DNA of 64,000 nucleotides from Larimichthys crocea (GCF_000972845.2 NC_040020.1:844009-908008), one strand, 5' to 3'; counted from the stretch's first letter, positions 1-12,252 are shown. Translations and numbers: made by a program. Notes: generated by a model from the letters alone, not told the origin.

Positions 1-335
1 CCGTAGCTAGTTAGCATTAGCCAGGACAGCTAAATGCTAAGCTAAATGACTAAATGTAAATGTAGATACCATCTGTTTACTCATAACACTGTAGCTAGCT
101 AATGTTAGCTAAATACAATACAATCCGATAAGCTAAAGTTAGCCTGATACAATCTACAACGCCGTAGCTAGTTAGCATTAGCCAGGACAGCTAAATGCTA
201 AGCTAAATGACTAAATGTAAATGTAGATACAATCTGTTTAAAGTCATAAAGTTGTAGCGAGCTAACGTTAGCTGGATACCATCTGTTTTCTCACAACGCC
301 GTAGCTAGTTAGCATTAGCCAGCACGGCTAAGTGT
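1..335. repeat. Tandem repeat, ~140-162 bp unit, rich in TAGCTAG/TTAGC
   Basis: A block beginning GTAGCTAGTTAGCATTAGCC appears at the window start, again near 163 and again, diverged, near 299. A shorter related unit lies near 91. The array probably continues to the left of the window. No coding sequence is visible. Confidence 0.8.
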
Positions 336-3300
336 TACACGGTGGGTCCTCTTCTATGGAGTCCACCATGCTGAACCACCATGTATCTACAGTGTACCAG
401 GAGGGACAATCTAAACACTGAGTCCAGATAGAGTTTGGTTTTTTTCATGTGTTTTGAGTTTCTCCTTCACGCTAGATAGGAAAAGGTGAGGCGAGGGGGC
501 TGCAGTCCACATCTATACCACTAGATGGCACTAATCACGACACACTGCATTTAATATTCGATTTTTACCACCGACAAAAATATCAGAGGAATAAAACCAG
601 GTGTGTCCGGATGGTCCTTTTTTAATCAAATGAATAAAATCGACTCCTAAGAGAAATAAAAGCTCGACTGTCTGAGCCGTCCGACTCTTACCTGTCCAGA
701 ACCAAACACTCTTTAAGCAGCAGCTCTGCTCTAAACATAGGAAGTCTGAGTCTGTGCTTTAAGTGACCCAGTTAAACCGGCCCCGGTCCCCGGGGACTCG
801 AGCAAACACCTCGTGTTCACACTTGAACACTCACAGAGTTTGACTCTTATCGAGCACAAACAGAGTTAGAGACTTAGTGAGGACAAAGCGTCACGTTTAT
901 CCGACGCTCTGGGGGGGCCACGGTGTCGGTGAGTCCACCACGACGGTCCAGACTGAACAAGTCTGTCAATAAGTTTCATGTTGTTGCATGTTCAGCTGCC
1001 CTGCACTCTCTAAAGACTCGCTCGTTTAATATTTAATGAGAATTAACAGCTTCGAACTGTATTCACTGAACATATATATATTTTTATTTCCAGGAAACAG
1101 TTGAAGCATCATTCTAAGGTGTCAAAAACATAACAAGTCTTATTCTCAGCTTATTAAACACTGATGAAGATTATATTCTGTAAATAAAGCCCCATAAATC
1201 AGACACACTGGACCTTTAAAACATGTCACAATGAGCTGCTGACAACCAATCAGAACACAGCATGACATTATGACAAAAATCTTATATTTTTTTCTTTTTT
1301 ACTGAGTAAACAGTTATAATCAAACGGCTGTGAAGTGAAGTCAAGGACGGCAGAGGTTGTGGTGCGTTATGCTATTTTATCAGATTCCCTCTGGAGACAC
1401 TCGAGGCTTTAAATGTGCAGTACACCTGGAAACACTTGTAAACACACCTGTAATCCCCTTAAACACACTTGTAACACACATGTAGCCCTGCTTGGATCCG
1501 TTCACTACACCGCCACTCCAAACTCCGTCACCTGAACGTCTTTTTCTTCCGTTCACAATAAGACAACACGGACAGGATCGCGTGAACTGAGCGTCCTTGA
1601 AGGCACCGGCAGAGAGAGTTTTGAAAACAGCCGCGGTGATGATTTAATTTGGCCATAAGAGTCGATATTCCAAACACACTTCACGTCTCAGCGTGCTGAG
1701 ATGAACTGAAAAACTCCGGCTGTGATCATGAATCACTTCCCTTTCATTCACGGCGGTAAAAGGCCGGTAATTACAGCGATATTTAACGCTAACGTCTCGC
1801 CCGGTGGAGGAATCCTCGGCACACGGGACGACATGTCAGTCTTTGAAATGTCAGAGGAGTCTCATTCATCTCTTTCTTCTTCTTCCTCCACTACTCGCTG
1901 CCGTTCAGGGTTAAAGCAGGCTGCAGAGTATCCCAGCATACACTGGGCGGAGGTCATGGACGGGTCGGCTACAAACTAACTAAATCTTGTTTTTATCGTC
2001 GAGGGTAGATAAATATTCACTCAGCCTCCACATGAAGATAGTGTGAAGGACGACCTCTTGACCAAGCGGATCGTGAACTGTAACGTCTCTGCAGTACGAC
2101 CCTGCAGCCCTTTAGCCCCAGGCTAAAAAAGGACTAACCCCCAGTTAGTTTAGTCTAGGACTTGTTAGACCCAACTGACTAAATGCAAAGCTTAAAGGTG
2201 TCGGTGAGAAATGGGACCAAAGAATTGGTCCACATGTTTCAAGGGACATTTAACCCAGGCCTAACAGGGTTAACAATATGGGGCTGAGTTATCCCAGGGT
2301 CACCCGGACTAAAAAAAGCTTCCACACTGACACATTTCAAGGTGGGCTGACCCTTCAACTCTAGCCTAGGATTGCTAGCCCTGTTCCAGATCGTGGTTAG
2401 CCCCAAGTGTGCAGGGTTATCCCTGAAAAACTGTAAACTTAGCTCAGGGTTAGTTGAAGTGCTGTGTCAATCGTACAGCCCTGAACACGGGCTAAGTCCT
2501 CTGAGGGTCATCTCTCAGCCTTGGGCTAGTAAAAGTCTTTTCATTGCATCTCCTCTTTTGATTTCCTGCCATCTTCTTCGTCTAATAAAGACATTAAAAT
2601 CCTAAATATTAATACAAAAGAGAAAGAGCGTCTATAATCTGTGAAGCACTCGTGTATAATATCATACACTGACCCTGATCAGGGAACTCTTTATCAGCTC
2701 TTTGTTCTGTAACAGGAACAAAAGCTGCGAGCTGAAACATGTTGCTTTATCATTACAGTTCACTACGTTTGTTTTGACAGATCCTCGCAGTAAACACTGA
2801 GCCCGAACAACAGATTAGATGGTTATATAATAATATATCAAAATAATAGCAGAGGAAGTCTGGTCCTATCAGGAGCCTACGTACAAATGACTCGTTTCTG
2901 TCCACTCCCTGCCTCGATAAAGCTCCGTCTGCAATCAACTCAAGTCAAATCAAGTCTTCGGCTGTTTCTCTGCACTTCAGAAAACACTTCACATTCAACC
3001 AATCAGAGGCTTTGAATCACCTTCAAGACATTTAAAGACGTCCAAAAACACTCCAAGTCAACATGACGACAGAAACGTATCAGTAATAATGTTTTCTCTG
3101 GGCTTAATGAGTCTGACGAGCCAACAAACACTTCATCGCTGACGAAGCAATCGTCAACAACCTGAGAGTTTCTTTGTGCCTTTGAGCGAAGGAAACCACA
3201 AGTGGGAAACAAAACTGCTAATCGTTTTTCCAATTTTAGGGCTTTTCATGCATCAGTGCCCAGAATAACAGCTCATTAAATCAGCTTTTCACTGTTGTTT

Positions 3301-3440
3301 GACGGATTAACCTTCAAAATGGAGGTAAAGACCAAAGACCGAGCCAACTCTCTGACAGCTGTTCAAACAGAAATCTGCGACACTGTCTGCTGACAGAGCG
3401 GAGACAAATAGATTCGGTCTGCAGAACACGGGATGATTTC
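336..3440. other. Intergenic, no gene recognised
   Basis: I see no exon chain here. The short ORFs lack matching splice sites and recognisable domains. Position 1186-1220 holds one end of the common MITE whose terminus reads CACACTGGACCTTTAAA. The stretch at about 2,095-2,540 is rich in short palindromic TAGCCC/GGGCTA words and may be a decayed DNA transposon. Confidence 0.5.
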
Positions 3441-3719
3441 GTTAATCTAGCATGTCGCGTTAGCTCACGTTTCAATCGACCTTTCAGACAGAGCGTTGAC
3501 TAAAACGTAAGACGAAGAACAGAGGACAGAGTCATGGGTGGACATTGGACAATTCTGCAACATTAAGTGTGCAACAAAAGCTCTGACATCATTTTTTAAG
3601 TAGATATGTTCAACCTGTCGGCAGTCGGTCATGTTCGTGTCCATCTGATGAATTAAAGTCAAATATTCTGACTCGTTTAGCTTCGATTTTGGTCTCCACC
3701 ACAAAATATCTGGCCTTAA

Positions 3720-5480
3720 CTGTCTGTGATTTACAGAGTTTCCTGATGGACAGTGAAGTAAACTGCTGCCAACTGTAGCTGCTGTCAGCTCAGTTTGTTT
3801 GGTGTGCAGGGATGGTGTCGTGCCAGAACAGGAGCTGGGACAATACATAAATTAATATCATGGATCACATCGACTGCTGAACTCATTCAGTAAGCTATAC
3901 ATAACTAATAAGTCTGTGATCGACCCAAGAAAGGATTCTGATGCGTTAGCTCACTACTACTGCTACAGTCCGTTAGCAAAGGAGATTTGGACCAGAGCTG
4001 GGCGAGCGGGCAATGTAACCGGACTCAGCAGCCTCTATGGACATAATGGCAGAGGAGAAGAGAGCGAAGAGGACGCTGACAGAGGAAGCTAAGGAGAGAA
4101 AAAGAGAGAACTCGCCGGACAAGAGTAAATCTGGGACTGACTTTAAGTGGTTGGTGAAATAAAAGGCTGAAAGAACCTCGGACATGTTGGTAAATGGTCG
4201 GTGCTCAGCAGCCTCTCTCTCTCACTTCCTTTTTTTAAAATCTCATCTTTAGACTCCTTCTGCTCGTCCTCCGGTTCAGACTGTTTCATCTTATTTTCAC
4301 ACCTCAATAAGCAAAACATTTCTGCTATGAGCAATTATACCACATTTCTGTGGAAGACGCTGCTGTTATCTTCATGCTGCTGTAACTGTGAATGGGTTCT
4401 TCAGGTAATACTCAGTGGGAGCTGGAGCAGCTTTTGTGTTCCTCACAGCAGTTGTTTTTCCTCCATTGTTCTCTGCAGAGAGCTCAGTTATGCAACGTCT
4501 GCTCGGGTCCATTCCTCAGGTTTCCTTCAGGACCGATCCGATCCAGGATGTTCAAGCACCAGTCCGGTTTGGTCTCGAGATCATTGTCTCATGGAAAGGT
4601 GAAATTCTTGTTTGGACTCAAGCAGCAGGGAGGCTTCATCCTGAAATAACTCAGGGGGGGTCACCATGATGATCATTTCCCGTTTTTGTCCTGAACAGAG
4701 CCGCTGTCCTCCCACACAGCCTGTACAGTACAGCAGCTAAGAGCTTCATCTGGAGAAAAGACTCGCATTCAAAGAACCACAAGATGTTTGCCCACATGGC
4801 TCCGAGGGAAGCTGCTTCAGCTTTAGATGTTTCCCCTGAAATTCACTTTGTAAAACTCAAATATCTGACGTAAAAAATGTTCATTTAAGAAGTTTACTCA
4901 ACAAAAATGAAACAATTTAAAGAATTCAATCTATCTGCACAATGTTGAGTGACGTATATCCCAAAAAAAAGGTATATCACTCTCTCCTTTTCTCTTCTTA
5001 GCTTCCTCCGTCAGCGTCCTCTTCGCTCTCTCCTCCTCTGCCATTGTGTCCATAGAAGCTGCTGAGCCCGGTCGCCAAATCTCCTTTGCTAATGGATAGT
5101 GTGCAACATGAGCTAACGTTAGCTTTTAAATAGTCTGTCAACATCAACAAACAACTGGCACTGACTACAACACCGAGTCCAAAGCTAACGTCACTAATCT
5201 GGACCCCCAGTTGGCTCGCTAACAGCAGCCGATGTGATCCATGTTACTAACTAATGTTTTGTCCAGCTCCTGTTCTGACACGACACCATCTCTGCTCACC
5301 GCCCCATGGGCCTGAAAACCTCCTCTACAAACACTAACACTCCCCCGGCTAACAGTCTGAGCTAACATGAGCTAACAGCAGCTAACAGACTGAGCTAACA
5401 TGAGCTAACAGCAGCTACAGCTGTCAGCAGTTTACTTCACTGTCCATCATAAACTCTGTAAATCACAGAGAGTTGAGGCG
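3720..5480. repeat. Imperfect long inverted repeat (two arms, ~0.9-kb spacer)
   Basis: The left arm (about 3,720-4,100) and the right arm (about 4,980-5,480) are reverse complements over several blocks. One block contains ATTTACAGAGTTT and GATGGACAGTGAAGTAAACT. Another holds a short ORF beginning MAEEKRAKRTLTEEAKER in the left arm. I recall similar basic N-terminal segments in teleost DNA-transposon transcripts, but I do not recognise the family with certainty. A third copy of the arm sequence lies at 62,920-63,055. A decayed non-autonomous DNA transposon or two oppositely inserted copies would fit. Confidence 0.7.
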
Positions 5481-6214
5481 GAGCAGCCGGAGGACATCAG
5501 AGGGAAAACCAGAAAACATTTCCTCCATAAAATATGATCCAGTTTCACCAGAATCACTGAAATAGTTGGTGGTAAACGTGTTTCACAGTGATTCACACCT
5601 AGTGGTCTTTAAGTGAATTTCTGTTGAAAGACCCGGATAAAAGCAGTTAGTAGAAATCGAGTTAGATTGAACAGAAATCATAAAAATGATGAAGAGTCCT
5701 GTCACAGTTCTGTTGCATAATTCAGAAAGACTGAATGTTCCTTTATAGTGAGAAGTGTCTGTGTTAGCAGCTGACAATGATCACAGTCTGGCTGTTCGAG
5801 GTGATCGGGATGAAAAATCAGCTTCATGTCCGGAAATGCAAATTCTGTTTCACAGACACCAGAAAGTGAGAGAAGCGTCCTCACGAACACGAACGACACG
5901 AAGGAGCGAGCGAACCATCTGCACAGCCACAAGAGGTCCTTGTTGAGTAAAAGGTTCATCCTCTGGGCGTCACGAGTACAGGTTTAATCGCTACGAGTGG
6001 AAGCAGAGACGCTAATTCACGTCTTCAAACCGGATAAAATGTCTGTCTGTCAGTGAAGGCCTCGAAGAAGAGGCGGAGGAACCAGCAGCAGAACCTCCAC
6101 TTGAAGGATGTTATGCTCTTTTTGTTCCCGTGTTAGCACTTTAGCAGCGTGTGGAGAAGCACTCGGAACATTTACTGAAGTACAAATAAAAGGTACTATA
6201 CTACAACACTTAAA

Positions 6215-6405
6215 GTAAATGTACTGTAGTGTTGGAAACAGGCAGCAAAGTCACGTGAGAATCTGTCGATCCAAGCGGCAACTTCTGTGTACCCAAAACT
6301 GCAGTTCCTCTAACGTCCACTTGAGGCTGGCTCCAGAACTGAGTCAGTCTCCATAAGTCCCCATGTCCAAATGTCCAACTAATTTCCCCGTTCATGACAA
6401 CTGCA
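6215..6405. repeat. Dispersed repeat with GTCCACTTGAGGCTGGCTCC core
   Basis: The segment shares a long block with 12,700-12,790 in the same orientation and with 22,040-22,115 in the opposite one. The shared block includes CCACTTGAGGCTGGCTCC and CCATAAGTCCCCATGTCCAA. At least three copies are in this window, so it is an interspersed element. No termini are resolved. Confidence 0.75.
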
Positions 6406-7240
6406 CTGAGGGTGAAGATGTTTCTAAGAGTTAGACTACGTTACGTTTGTTGATCGGATTGGTTGAGGTTCACCTGTACTCGACAGTTGGTTCATCCAAT
6501 CACCTGCCAATGTTTCTTTTAAGTCTCTGAACTTTTAGTTTCTAACGACTTCTCAGTTGGTTTGTTGACGTTCGATGGTTAGTTTCCAAACTTACAGGTT
6601 CTTTCCTGTTTTAATAATAATTTGACTAAATAACCACGTTCTGAGTTAAATAAACAAACTTCTCGCTCTGTTTTCACTTTAACTTAAAGTTGGGTTACTC
6701 AGGAGTTGATTTACTCTTCTCTATAAGTTTTGTACTGTAAACTATTGAGCGTAGATCATGTCGACCTGCGAGGAAGTGCTCCATATCCATTATTTTGTCG
6801 TCTAACTTCCTGTCAACGCCGGAAAATGTAGAACGTGTCACCTCACGGCAACATTTCATCGAATACTCGAGCAGTTTTGATTGTCGGCTGAGCGAAATAA
6901 AATTATGCTTGTAGACATCAGATGAACTGATCAACATTAGATCAGTTCTCCCGTACAGCTCTGGGATCAGCTGCTCGTCTTACATGGTGACTAACGGGTC
7001 AGCGTGTTGGTACTTTTGTTCAGGACGAGTCCAGTCGGGTGCTCGCTGAGCTCCGGATCGGTCTTTTCAATCAGTGGTGGACGTGGTTCTGTCAGGTCAC
7101 ATGACCTCCTCATTAATGTAGATGCAAGTTCCCAACTTTAATAACGTGTGGACCAATCAGTACCGAGGCGTTTGTCTTGGTTCTGGTTAACACCAAAAGC
7201 AGGTAAACCCAACACCTCCAGTAAACAAAGAAACACTCAC

Positions 7241-7560
7241 CTATCGTCAGCAGTCCCATCAAACTTTTCCAATGGCCTTTACTGGTCTCTTCTGGTCTGT
7301 CCTGGCCTGGTCTGATCCACTCTACAGAGTCTGACTGGATTGCTTGTCCGGTACTGGTTTGGCCTTCTTGTTCTGGTCCTGAGGTGCCAGATTTTTGTGT
7401 CTCTGGTTGGGTTTTTGATTGGTGGTGGTGTTGGTGGCAAGACGTCAGCAGGATGGAAGTTTGTGGCGGATTGTTGTAATCCTCAAGAGTCAGTAGACGA
7501 AGTTTTACCGTGAATGTTAAACTGGTTTCTGTGGCGTCAGTGTAGTTACTGTGTGTAATC
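7241..7560 (-). CDS. Weak candidate coding exon, unknown gene
   Basis: On the minus strand a TCTACTGCAG acceptor opens a frame that stays free of stops for about 107 codons. It ends at a canonical ATAG|GTGAGTG donor. The translation runs ...TETSLTFTVKLRLLTLED... and then becomes Gln/His/Thr-rich. I recognise no family. The lower half overlaps a TGGTCT-rich low-complexity stretch, so the open frame may be chance. It is on the same strand as the better orphan exon at 11,895-11,930, which is why I keep it. Confidence 0.22.
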
Positions 7561-8139
7561 CTGCAGTAGAGTGAGAGGTCTCAGAGTTTCAGATTGTATT
7601 CTGGGAGTTGCCCTGCCCATCCTGTAGAAAGGGAGGAAAAGAGGGAGGAAGAGCGAGGGAGGAAGATAGGGAGGAGGAGGCGGGGTGGGAGGTAAAGAAG
7701 AGGGGAGGCCAGGATATGAAGGAGGAAGAGAGGGGGAGAAGAAACACGTCAGAAGAAGAGTGGAGGGTGTTCAGAGATGAACGACAAGTGTGCTGTGTTG
7801 CAGTTTAAATCAGAAGTGGGTCAGACACAGTTGCATTTCGTGGAGGCCATTTCAGGTTCAGTCAGTTACACAAGCTGTTGTATTGGTTAGCATGGCAACA
7901 AGGCCGACCGAAAGTATTATGTAAAGTTCTAAATATTGATCTGACTTTCTGTTTCTATTCTCTCACACAGGTACAAAAAATAGAAAACTGATATTACTGG
8001 TAGCTTTGGTTAGCTGTTAGCATGCATGAACCTTCAGTTTGCTGGAAACAAATGGAGAAGGCGACCGTGTTGGTCAGAACACCTCAGCTAACTTTCTGTT
8101 TAGCTCTCCACTAACTCGAATGGTGATAAAATGCTTCAA

Positions 8140-8880
8140 TCATGCGCCTTTTTACGGTAAAAAGGTTGGCATTTTATTCTATGTTTTAAAATGGTTTTAC
8201 GGTGAAAAACTGTCAATCCGTGACCGTAAAATATGCCATAAAATATTACGGTGTTTTACTGTCCAATCAACAGTCTGTAATATAAATGTAGGAGCTATTT
8301 GTGAAGTTAGTCTTTGTTGTGTTTAGTTGTAAATTTAATTAGCTAATTATGAGTTTGTTTGATTAATTTAAGTGTTTGCTTTATTTAGATTAGATTTTTT
8401 GCTAATATTCTTTGGTATTTGTTTATTTATTATTTGTTTGGGATATTTAGATTTGCAGGGTTGGTATTTTGGTTTATTTTTTTGGTAACTGGGCACTTGA
8501 GGTTATTTAGATAGGTAGGCACCTTGAGTAAGGGAGGCAAGCAGCAGCCATGGTTTTCTTTGTTCTTTTGTTTGTTTTATTATTTTGAAATAAATCATCA
8601 CGAAACGCAAGGATTCAGTTTGGACATTCATCTTCTGTTGCCTGCGTTAAACCACATCCCCATGGTGCATCAGTGGCCTTTTGATTTCGTTTGGTTTAAA
8701 GTTTAATTTGGTTTTCATGGACAAATGGCCACTACAATAAATTACTGCTTTAGTTTTTGTTTGTTTATTTTTCACTGCAGATGAAGATTTTGAATTTAAG
8801 ACAACACAGGAAACCGTCATCATACTTCATGGCATATTTTACGGTCTGTTACTGTCACGGTTTTTACAGTGTACTAAATG
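8140..8880. mobile_element. Possible MITE-like element with TTTTACGGT motifs
   Basis: TTTTTACGGTAAAAA, GGTTTTACGGTGAAAAA and CCGTAAAATATG cluster at 8,150-8,260. TTTTACGGTCTG and ACGGTTTTTACAGTG lie at 8,835-8,870. ACGGTAAAA-type motifs in both orientations at the two ends of a ~0.7-kb AT-rich block suggest terminal inverted repeats. I could not define exact ends or a target-site duplication. Confidence 0.4.
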
Positions 8881-8964
8881 TTACTGGACTCAATGGATCC
8901 AATTCTGAGGTCTGTTAGCATATTGGTAGCCACCTGGTAGCCTGCTAATAGCTAACAGCATGCT

Positions 8965-8972
8965 AGCCAGCT

Positions 8973-9011
<39 letters not shown>

Positions 9012-9026
9012 GGGGGGGGGGGGGGA
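8965..9026. repeat. (TG)n followed by a poly-G run
   Basis: About 20 TG dinucleotides run directly into a homopolymer of about 16 G. This combination could form non-B DNA on the + strand. Confidence 0.9.
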
Positions 9027-9207
9027 CCAGGATGTTTCTATGGCAACGCAGACAGCAGGACGACATGTTGGAAGCAAGAAAACAATTAAAGAAAAAAAAA
9101 AAACTTGACAAGATTAGAAGTACTTCCTGTCACTCACACTTCCTGTTTCCCGTCTGAGTTGCCAAGGAAACGGATGTTTGGCAGGAAAAAGCTCAGAAGC
9201 TGGATGG

Positions 9208-9212
9208 CACTG

Positions 9213-9275
<63 letters not shown>
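9208..9275. repeat. (AC)n microsatellite, >30 copies
   Basis: Uninterrupted AC dinucleotides. Further TG/AC runs follow at 9,420-9,450 and 9,538-9,560. Confidence 0.95.
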
Positions 9276-9277
<2 letters not shown>

Positions 9278-9416
9278 GATGGAGTTGAAGCTAACACTAG
9301 CGTTAAAATGACCCTTTAGATCCTGATTGGACGTTTTGATACGAGTTGGACGAGTGAAGCGGTCCAGCTGTGGTCAGATCACACAGATGCTGCTCATCGT
9401 TAGGTGTGAACACAAT

Positions 9417-9449
<33 letters not shown>

Positions 9450-9654
9450 TCCTGAAAATGTAGCTCCCTTGGCCATTACCATGGCAACCAGTGGCAGGAA
9501 CTGATAATACACACTATATTATCATGTCTTTCTCTGACACACACACACACACACACACACTTTATTTCTTCAAGTTTCACCTCAAACCTGATCTGAGTTT
9601 CTATCACTCCGCCCCCTACAGGACGAAACGTTCATTACAGACGCTACAGGTTTG

Positions 9655-9785
9655 AGGGACGTCAAAGAGACTACGTCCAGGTTTTAGACAGTCTGCGGGG
9701 ACGTCACGGAGACTACGTCCAGGTTTTAGACAGTCTGCGGGGACGTCACGGAGACTACGTCCAGGTTTTAGACGGTCTGTAGGGG
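9655..9785. repeat. 42-bp minisatellite, array A1 (~3 units)
   Basis: Three direct copies of a 42-bp unit whose + strand reads GACTACGTCCAGGTTTTAGA then CAGTCTGCGGGGACGTCACG. The same unit recurs near 15.8, 17.3, 20.0, 21.2 and 44.3 kb. This copy is not inside a gene I can name. Confidence 0.92.
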
Positions 9786-10469
9786 ACATAGTGCTACCCT
9801 CAGCGTTGCACTGAGCACTATTTCAACTTTGACCTTTTCATAGCACGACCAATGAGATAGCAGCTGTATGTGACGTAGCATAGCGAGGACAGAAGTCAGC
9901 TTTGTGGACAGGGACATCCTTTAGCTTAGCAGCTCCACCTGACTGTGTGTTTGACATCGACCTGTAGTGACGGCAGCTTAAAGGACGCGTGCTGCTTAGG
10001 ATCAGTCAGGACTGGGGCGTGTTGGAACGTGTCCCCCGTGTCACAGGCGTCTGGACTCGGCAGTCGGACAAACGTGTCCGAGCTTGTCTGAGCTGAATGC
10101 CATCAGAGTGACATTTTATCGACGGTCGGCTTCACGCCAGAACGAATCTGCTCTGAACTGGGACACGAGCACAAAGTGCATCGTGGGAAATGCGGTCCTA
10201 TCGGTGCGTTTCTTTTAAAAGAGAAATAACGGAGGCTCGTCTCAGCAGTTTAACCTCTGACCAGCGCCGCACAGCCACAGCTGCTGCTGCCGGGCTCGAC
10301 GCGTTGCCATGACAACCACGTGATTTTTTTTATTTATTTATTTTAAGTGTGTCAGTGCTGCAGAAGAAGAAAAATCCACTTCCTGTTTGAAGTGTTTAAT
10401 TTTTTTTGAGCAGATCATCTCTTTAGATAGACGGTCTGAGACTACGGCCTACACACTGCTGCTGCTTAC

Positions 10470-10470
<1 letters not shown>

Positions 10471-10522
<52 letters not shown>
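10471..10522. repeat. (AC)n microsatellite
   Basis: About 26 AC dinucleotides, immediately left of the long purine tract. Confidence 0.95.
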
Positions 10523-10523
<1 letters not shown>

Positions 10524-10529
10524 GAGGAC

Positions 10530-11730
10530 AGTGAAGAGATGCCGGAGGAAACAGGAAATAAAAAAGAGAGAGAGGAAAAATTTAAAGGAAAATAACAAAA
10601 AAAAAAGCAAGATAAGAATAAAATAAAGGAAGGAAGGAAGGAGATATGAGAGGAAAGAAAGGAAAGGAGAAGAAGACGAGAAGGAAAGCAGAAAGATGAG
10701 GAGATGGGACATGGAAGGAAGAGGAAGAGAGGAGGTTGAGAAAGGAGAAAAGAAACAAGTGGACTAGAAAAGGAAAGGAAGGAGAGGAAATGAGGAGAGG
10801 AGGAAAGGAATGGAGGAAAGTTGAAAATAGATGAGGGACAGAAAGCAAAGAAGGAAAGGATGGAAGGCATGATGAGATGTAAGAAGGAAAGGAAAGGAAA
10901 GAAAGGAAATATATATGAAAGGAAAGAATGCGAGGTAAGAGGAAAGAAAAGAGGAATGAGGGAAGGAGAGGAGGAAATGAGACAAGGTCAGACAAGGAAG
11001 CAAATGAGGGGACAAGGGAAGATGACAGGACGGAAGGAAAGAATGAAAAGATGAAGGAAAGGGCAGAAGGAAGGGATGAAGAAGAAGAGGAAAGGAAAGG
11101 GGGTGCAAGGAAGAGTGTAGGCTACTCAAGGAGAGTAGGCAAGGAAAGAAACGAGGAGGAAAGAAATGAACGAGGAAGAGAGGCAAGGAGAGAGAAGGAA
11201 TGTAGCAGAAAAGGAAAGGAGGGGAGGAAAGGAAGCAGGGAAAGAAAGGAAGGAAAATGAGGAGAAGAGGAAAGGAAATGGAGGAAGAATTAAAAATGTG
11301 GGGAGGGGGGTGAGGAGGCAAAGAAAGGACTAAAGGAGGCAAGGAAGTAACAAATGACGGAAAAGAGAAGGAGAGGAGGCAAGGAAAGAAAAGAGGAAAG
11401 GAATGCAGATAGAAAAGGAAAGGACAGGAAGGGGGGAAAGGAGGCAAGGAAAGAAGAGAAGGAAAATGAGAAGAGCAGGAAAGGAAATGGAGAAAGAATT
11501 AAAACGAGGGGAGATGAGGAGGCAAGGGAAGGAAAGGACCAAAGGAAGCGAGGAAGCAACAAATGAGACAAAATGAAGGAGAGGAGGCGAAGGAAGGAAA
11601 GAAGGAAGAAATGAACGAGAGGCAAGGGAAGGAAATGAGAGAAGGAATGCAGATAGAGCAGGGAAGGAAAGGAAGGGAGGAAAGAAGAGAAGGCAAACGA
11701 GGAGAGGAGGAAAGAAAACTCAGAGAGGAC
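10530..11730. repeat. ~1.2-kb purine-rich (GGAAA/GGAA) tract on + strand
   Basis: The + strand is almost wholly A and G, built from degenerate AAGGAAAGG and GAGGAAAGGAA words with few pyrimidine breaks. Apparent long ORFs (Ser/Phe/Leu-rich on minus, Lys/Glu/Arg-rich on plus) are products of this composition and not genes. Mirror-symmetric segments could adopt triplex (H-DNA) structure. Confidence 0.9.
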
Positions 11731-11799
11731 AGAAGGTAAAGTCGGTAAAGAAGATTTCAAGTCACGACTTTCAAAGTTACAGAGCGGCAGCAAGTGACC

Positions 11800-11800
11800 G

Positions 11801-11841
<41 letters not shown>

Positions 11842-11844
11842 CAT

Positions 11845-11877
<33 letters not shown>
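11800..11877. repeat. Two (AC)n runs split by a short spacer
   Basis: AC runs at about 11,800-11,838 and 11,847-11,876 are separated by TGCATTA. They lie about 20 bp from the orphan exon at 11,895. Confidence 0.95.
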
Positions 11878-11894
11878 GCTGCAGAGAGACTCAC

Positions 11895-11930
11895 CCAGAA
11901 GATCACCGACTCGTTCTCCATGATGATAAA
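11895..11930 (-). CDS. Orphan candidate exon, 36 nt, unknown gene
   Basis: On the minus strand a strong pyrimidine tract ending CCTTTTCTTTTCAG precedes 36 nt reading FIIMENESVIFW. A consensus donor TGG|GTGAGT follows. The acceptor, the donor and the unbiased codons stand out sharply from the repeat-laden surroundings. It could be a start exon (ATG is codon 4) or an internal micro-exon. I do not recognise the protein and found no convincing partner exons; the nearest candidate is 7,241-7,560. A repeat-derived coincidence is possible. Confidence 0.45.
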
Positions 11931-11954
11931 CTGAAAAGAAAAGGAAGGACTGAT

Positions 11955-12091
11955 GATGGAGAGAGAGAGAGACAGAGAGAGACAGAGAGAGAGAGAGAGA
12001 GAGGATGGAGGAATGGATGGAAAAAAAGAAGAGGAGGAGGAGGAGGAGGAGGAGGTGTATCTGGAGACGAAAAGAGAGAGAGAGAAGAAGA

Positions 12092-12134
<43 letters not shown>

Positions 12135-12145
12135 GAGAGAGGCAG
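11955..12145. repeat. (GA)n / (GAG)n purine microsatellites
   Basis: GA repeats at about 11,958-12,001 and 12,093-12,141 flank a GAG run near 12,030-12,055. They continue the purine bias of the 10.5-11.7 kb tract. Confidence 0.93.
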
Positions 12146-12209
12146 GATGAGTGGAAGGCTGGTCGGTTCAGCCCACACACTGCTAGCATGACACACACTC
12201 TGTGTATTA

Positions 12210-12210
12210 T

Positions 12211-12250
<40 letters not shown>
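12210..12250. repeat. (TG)n microsatellite
   Basis: About 19 TG dinucleotides, followed near 12,293-12,311 by a CT run and near 12,425-12,450 by an ATC trinucleotide run. Confidence 0.95.

Positions 12251-12252
<2 letters not shown>

Noticed and set aside
9208..9275. CRISPR-like regular arrays (CA runs, 42-bp and 20-bp repeats)
   Set aside because: Eukaryotic tandem repeats with no unique spacers.
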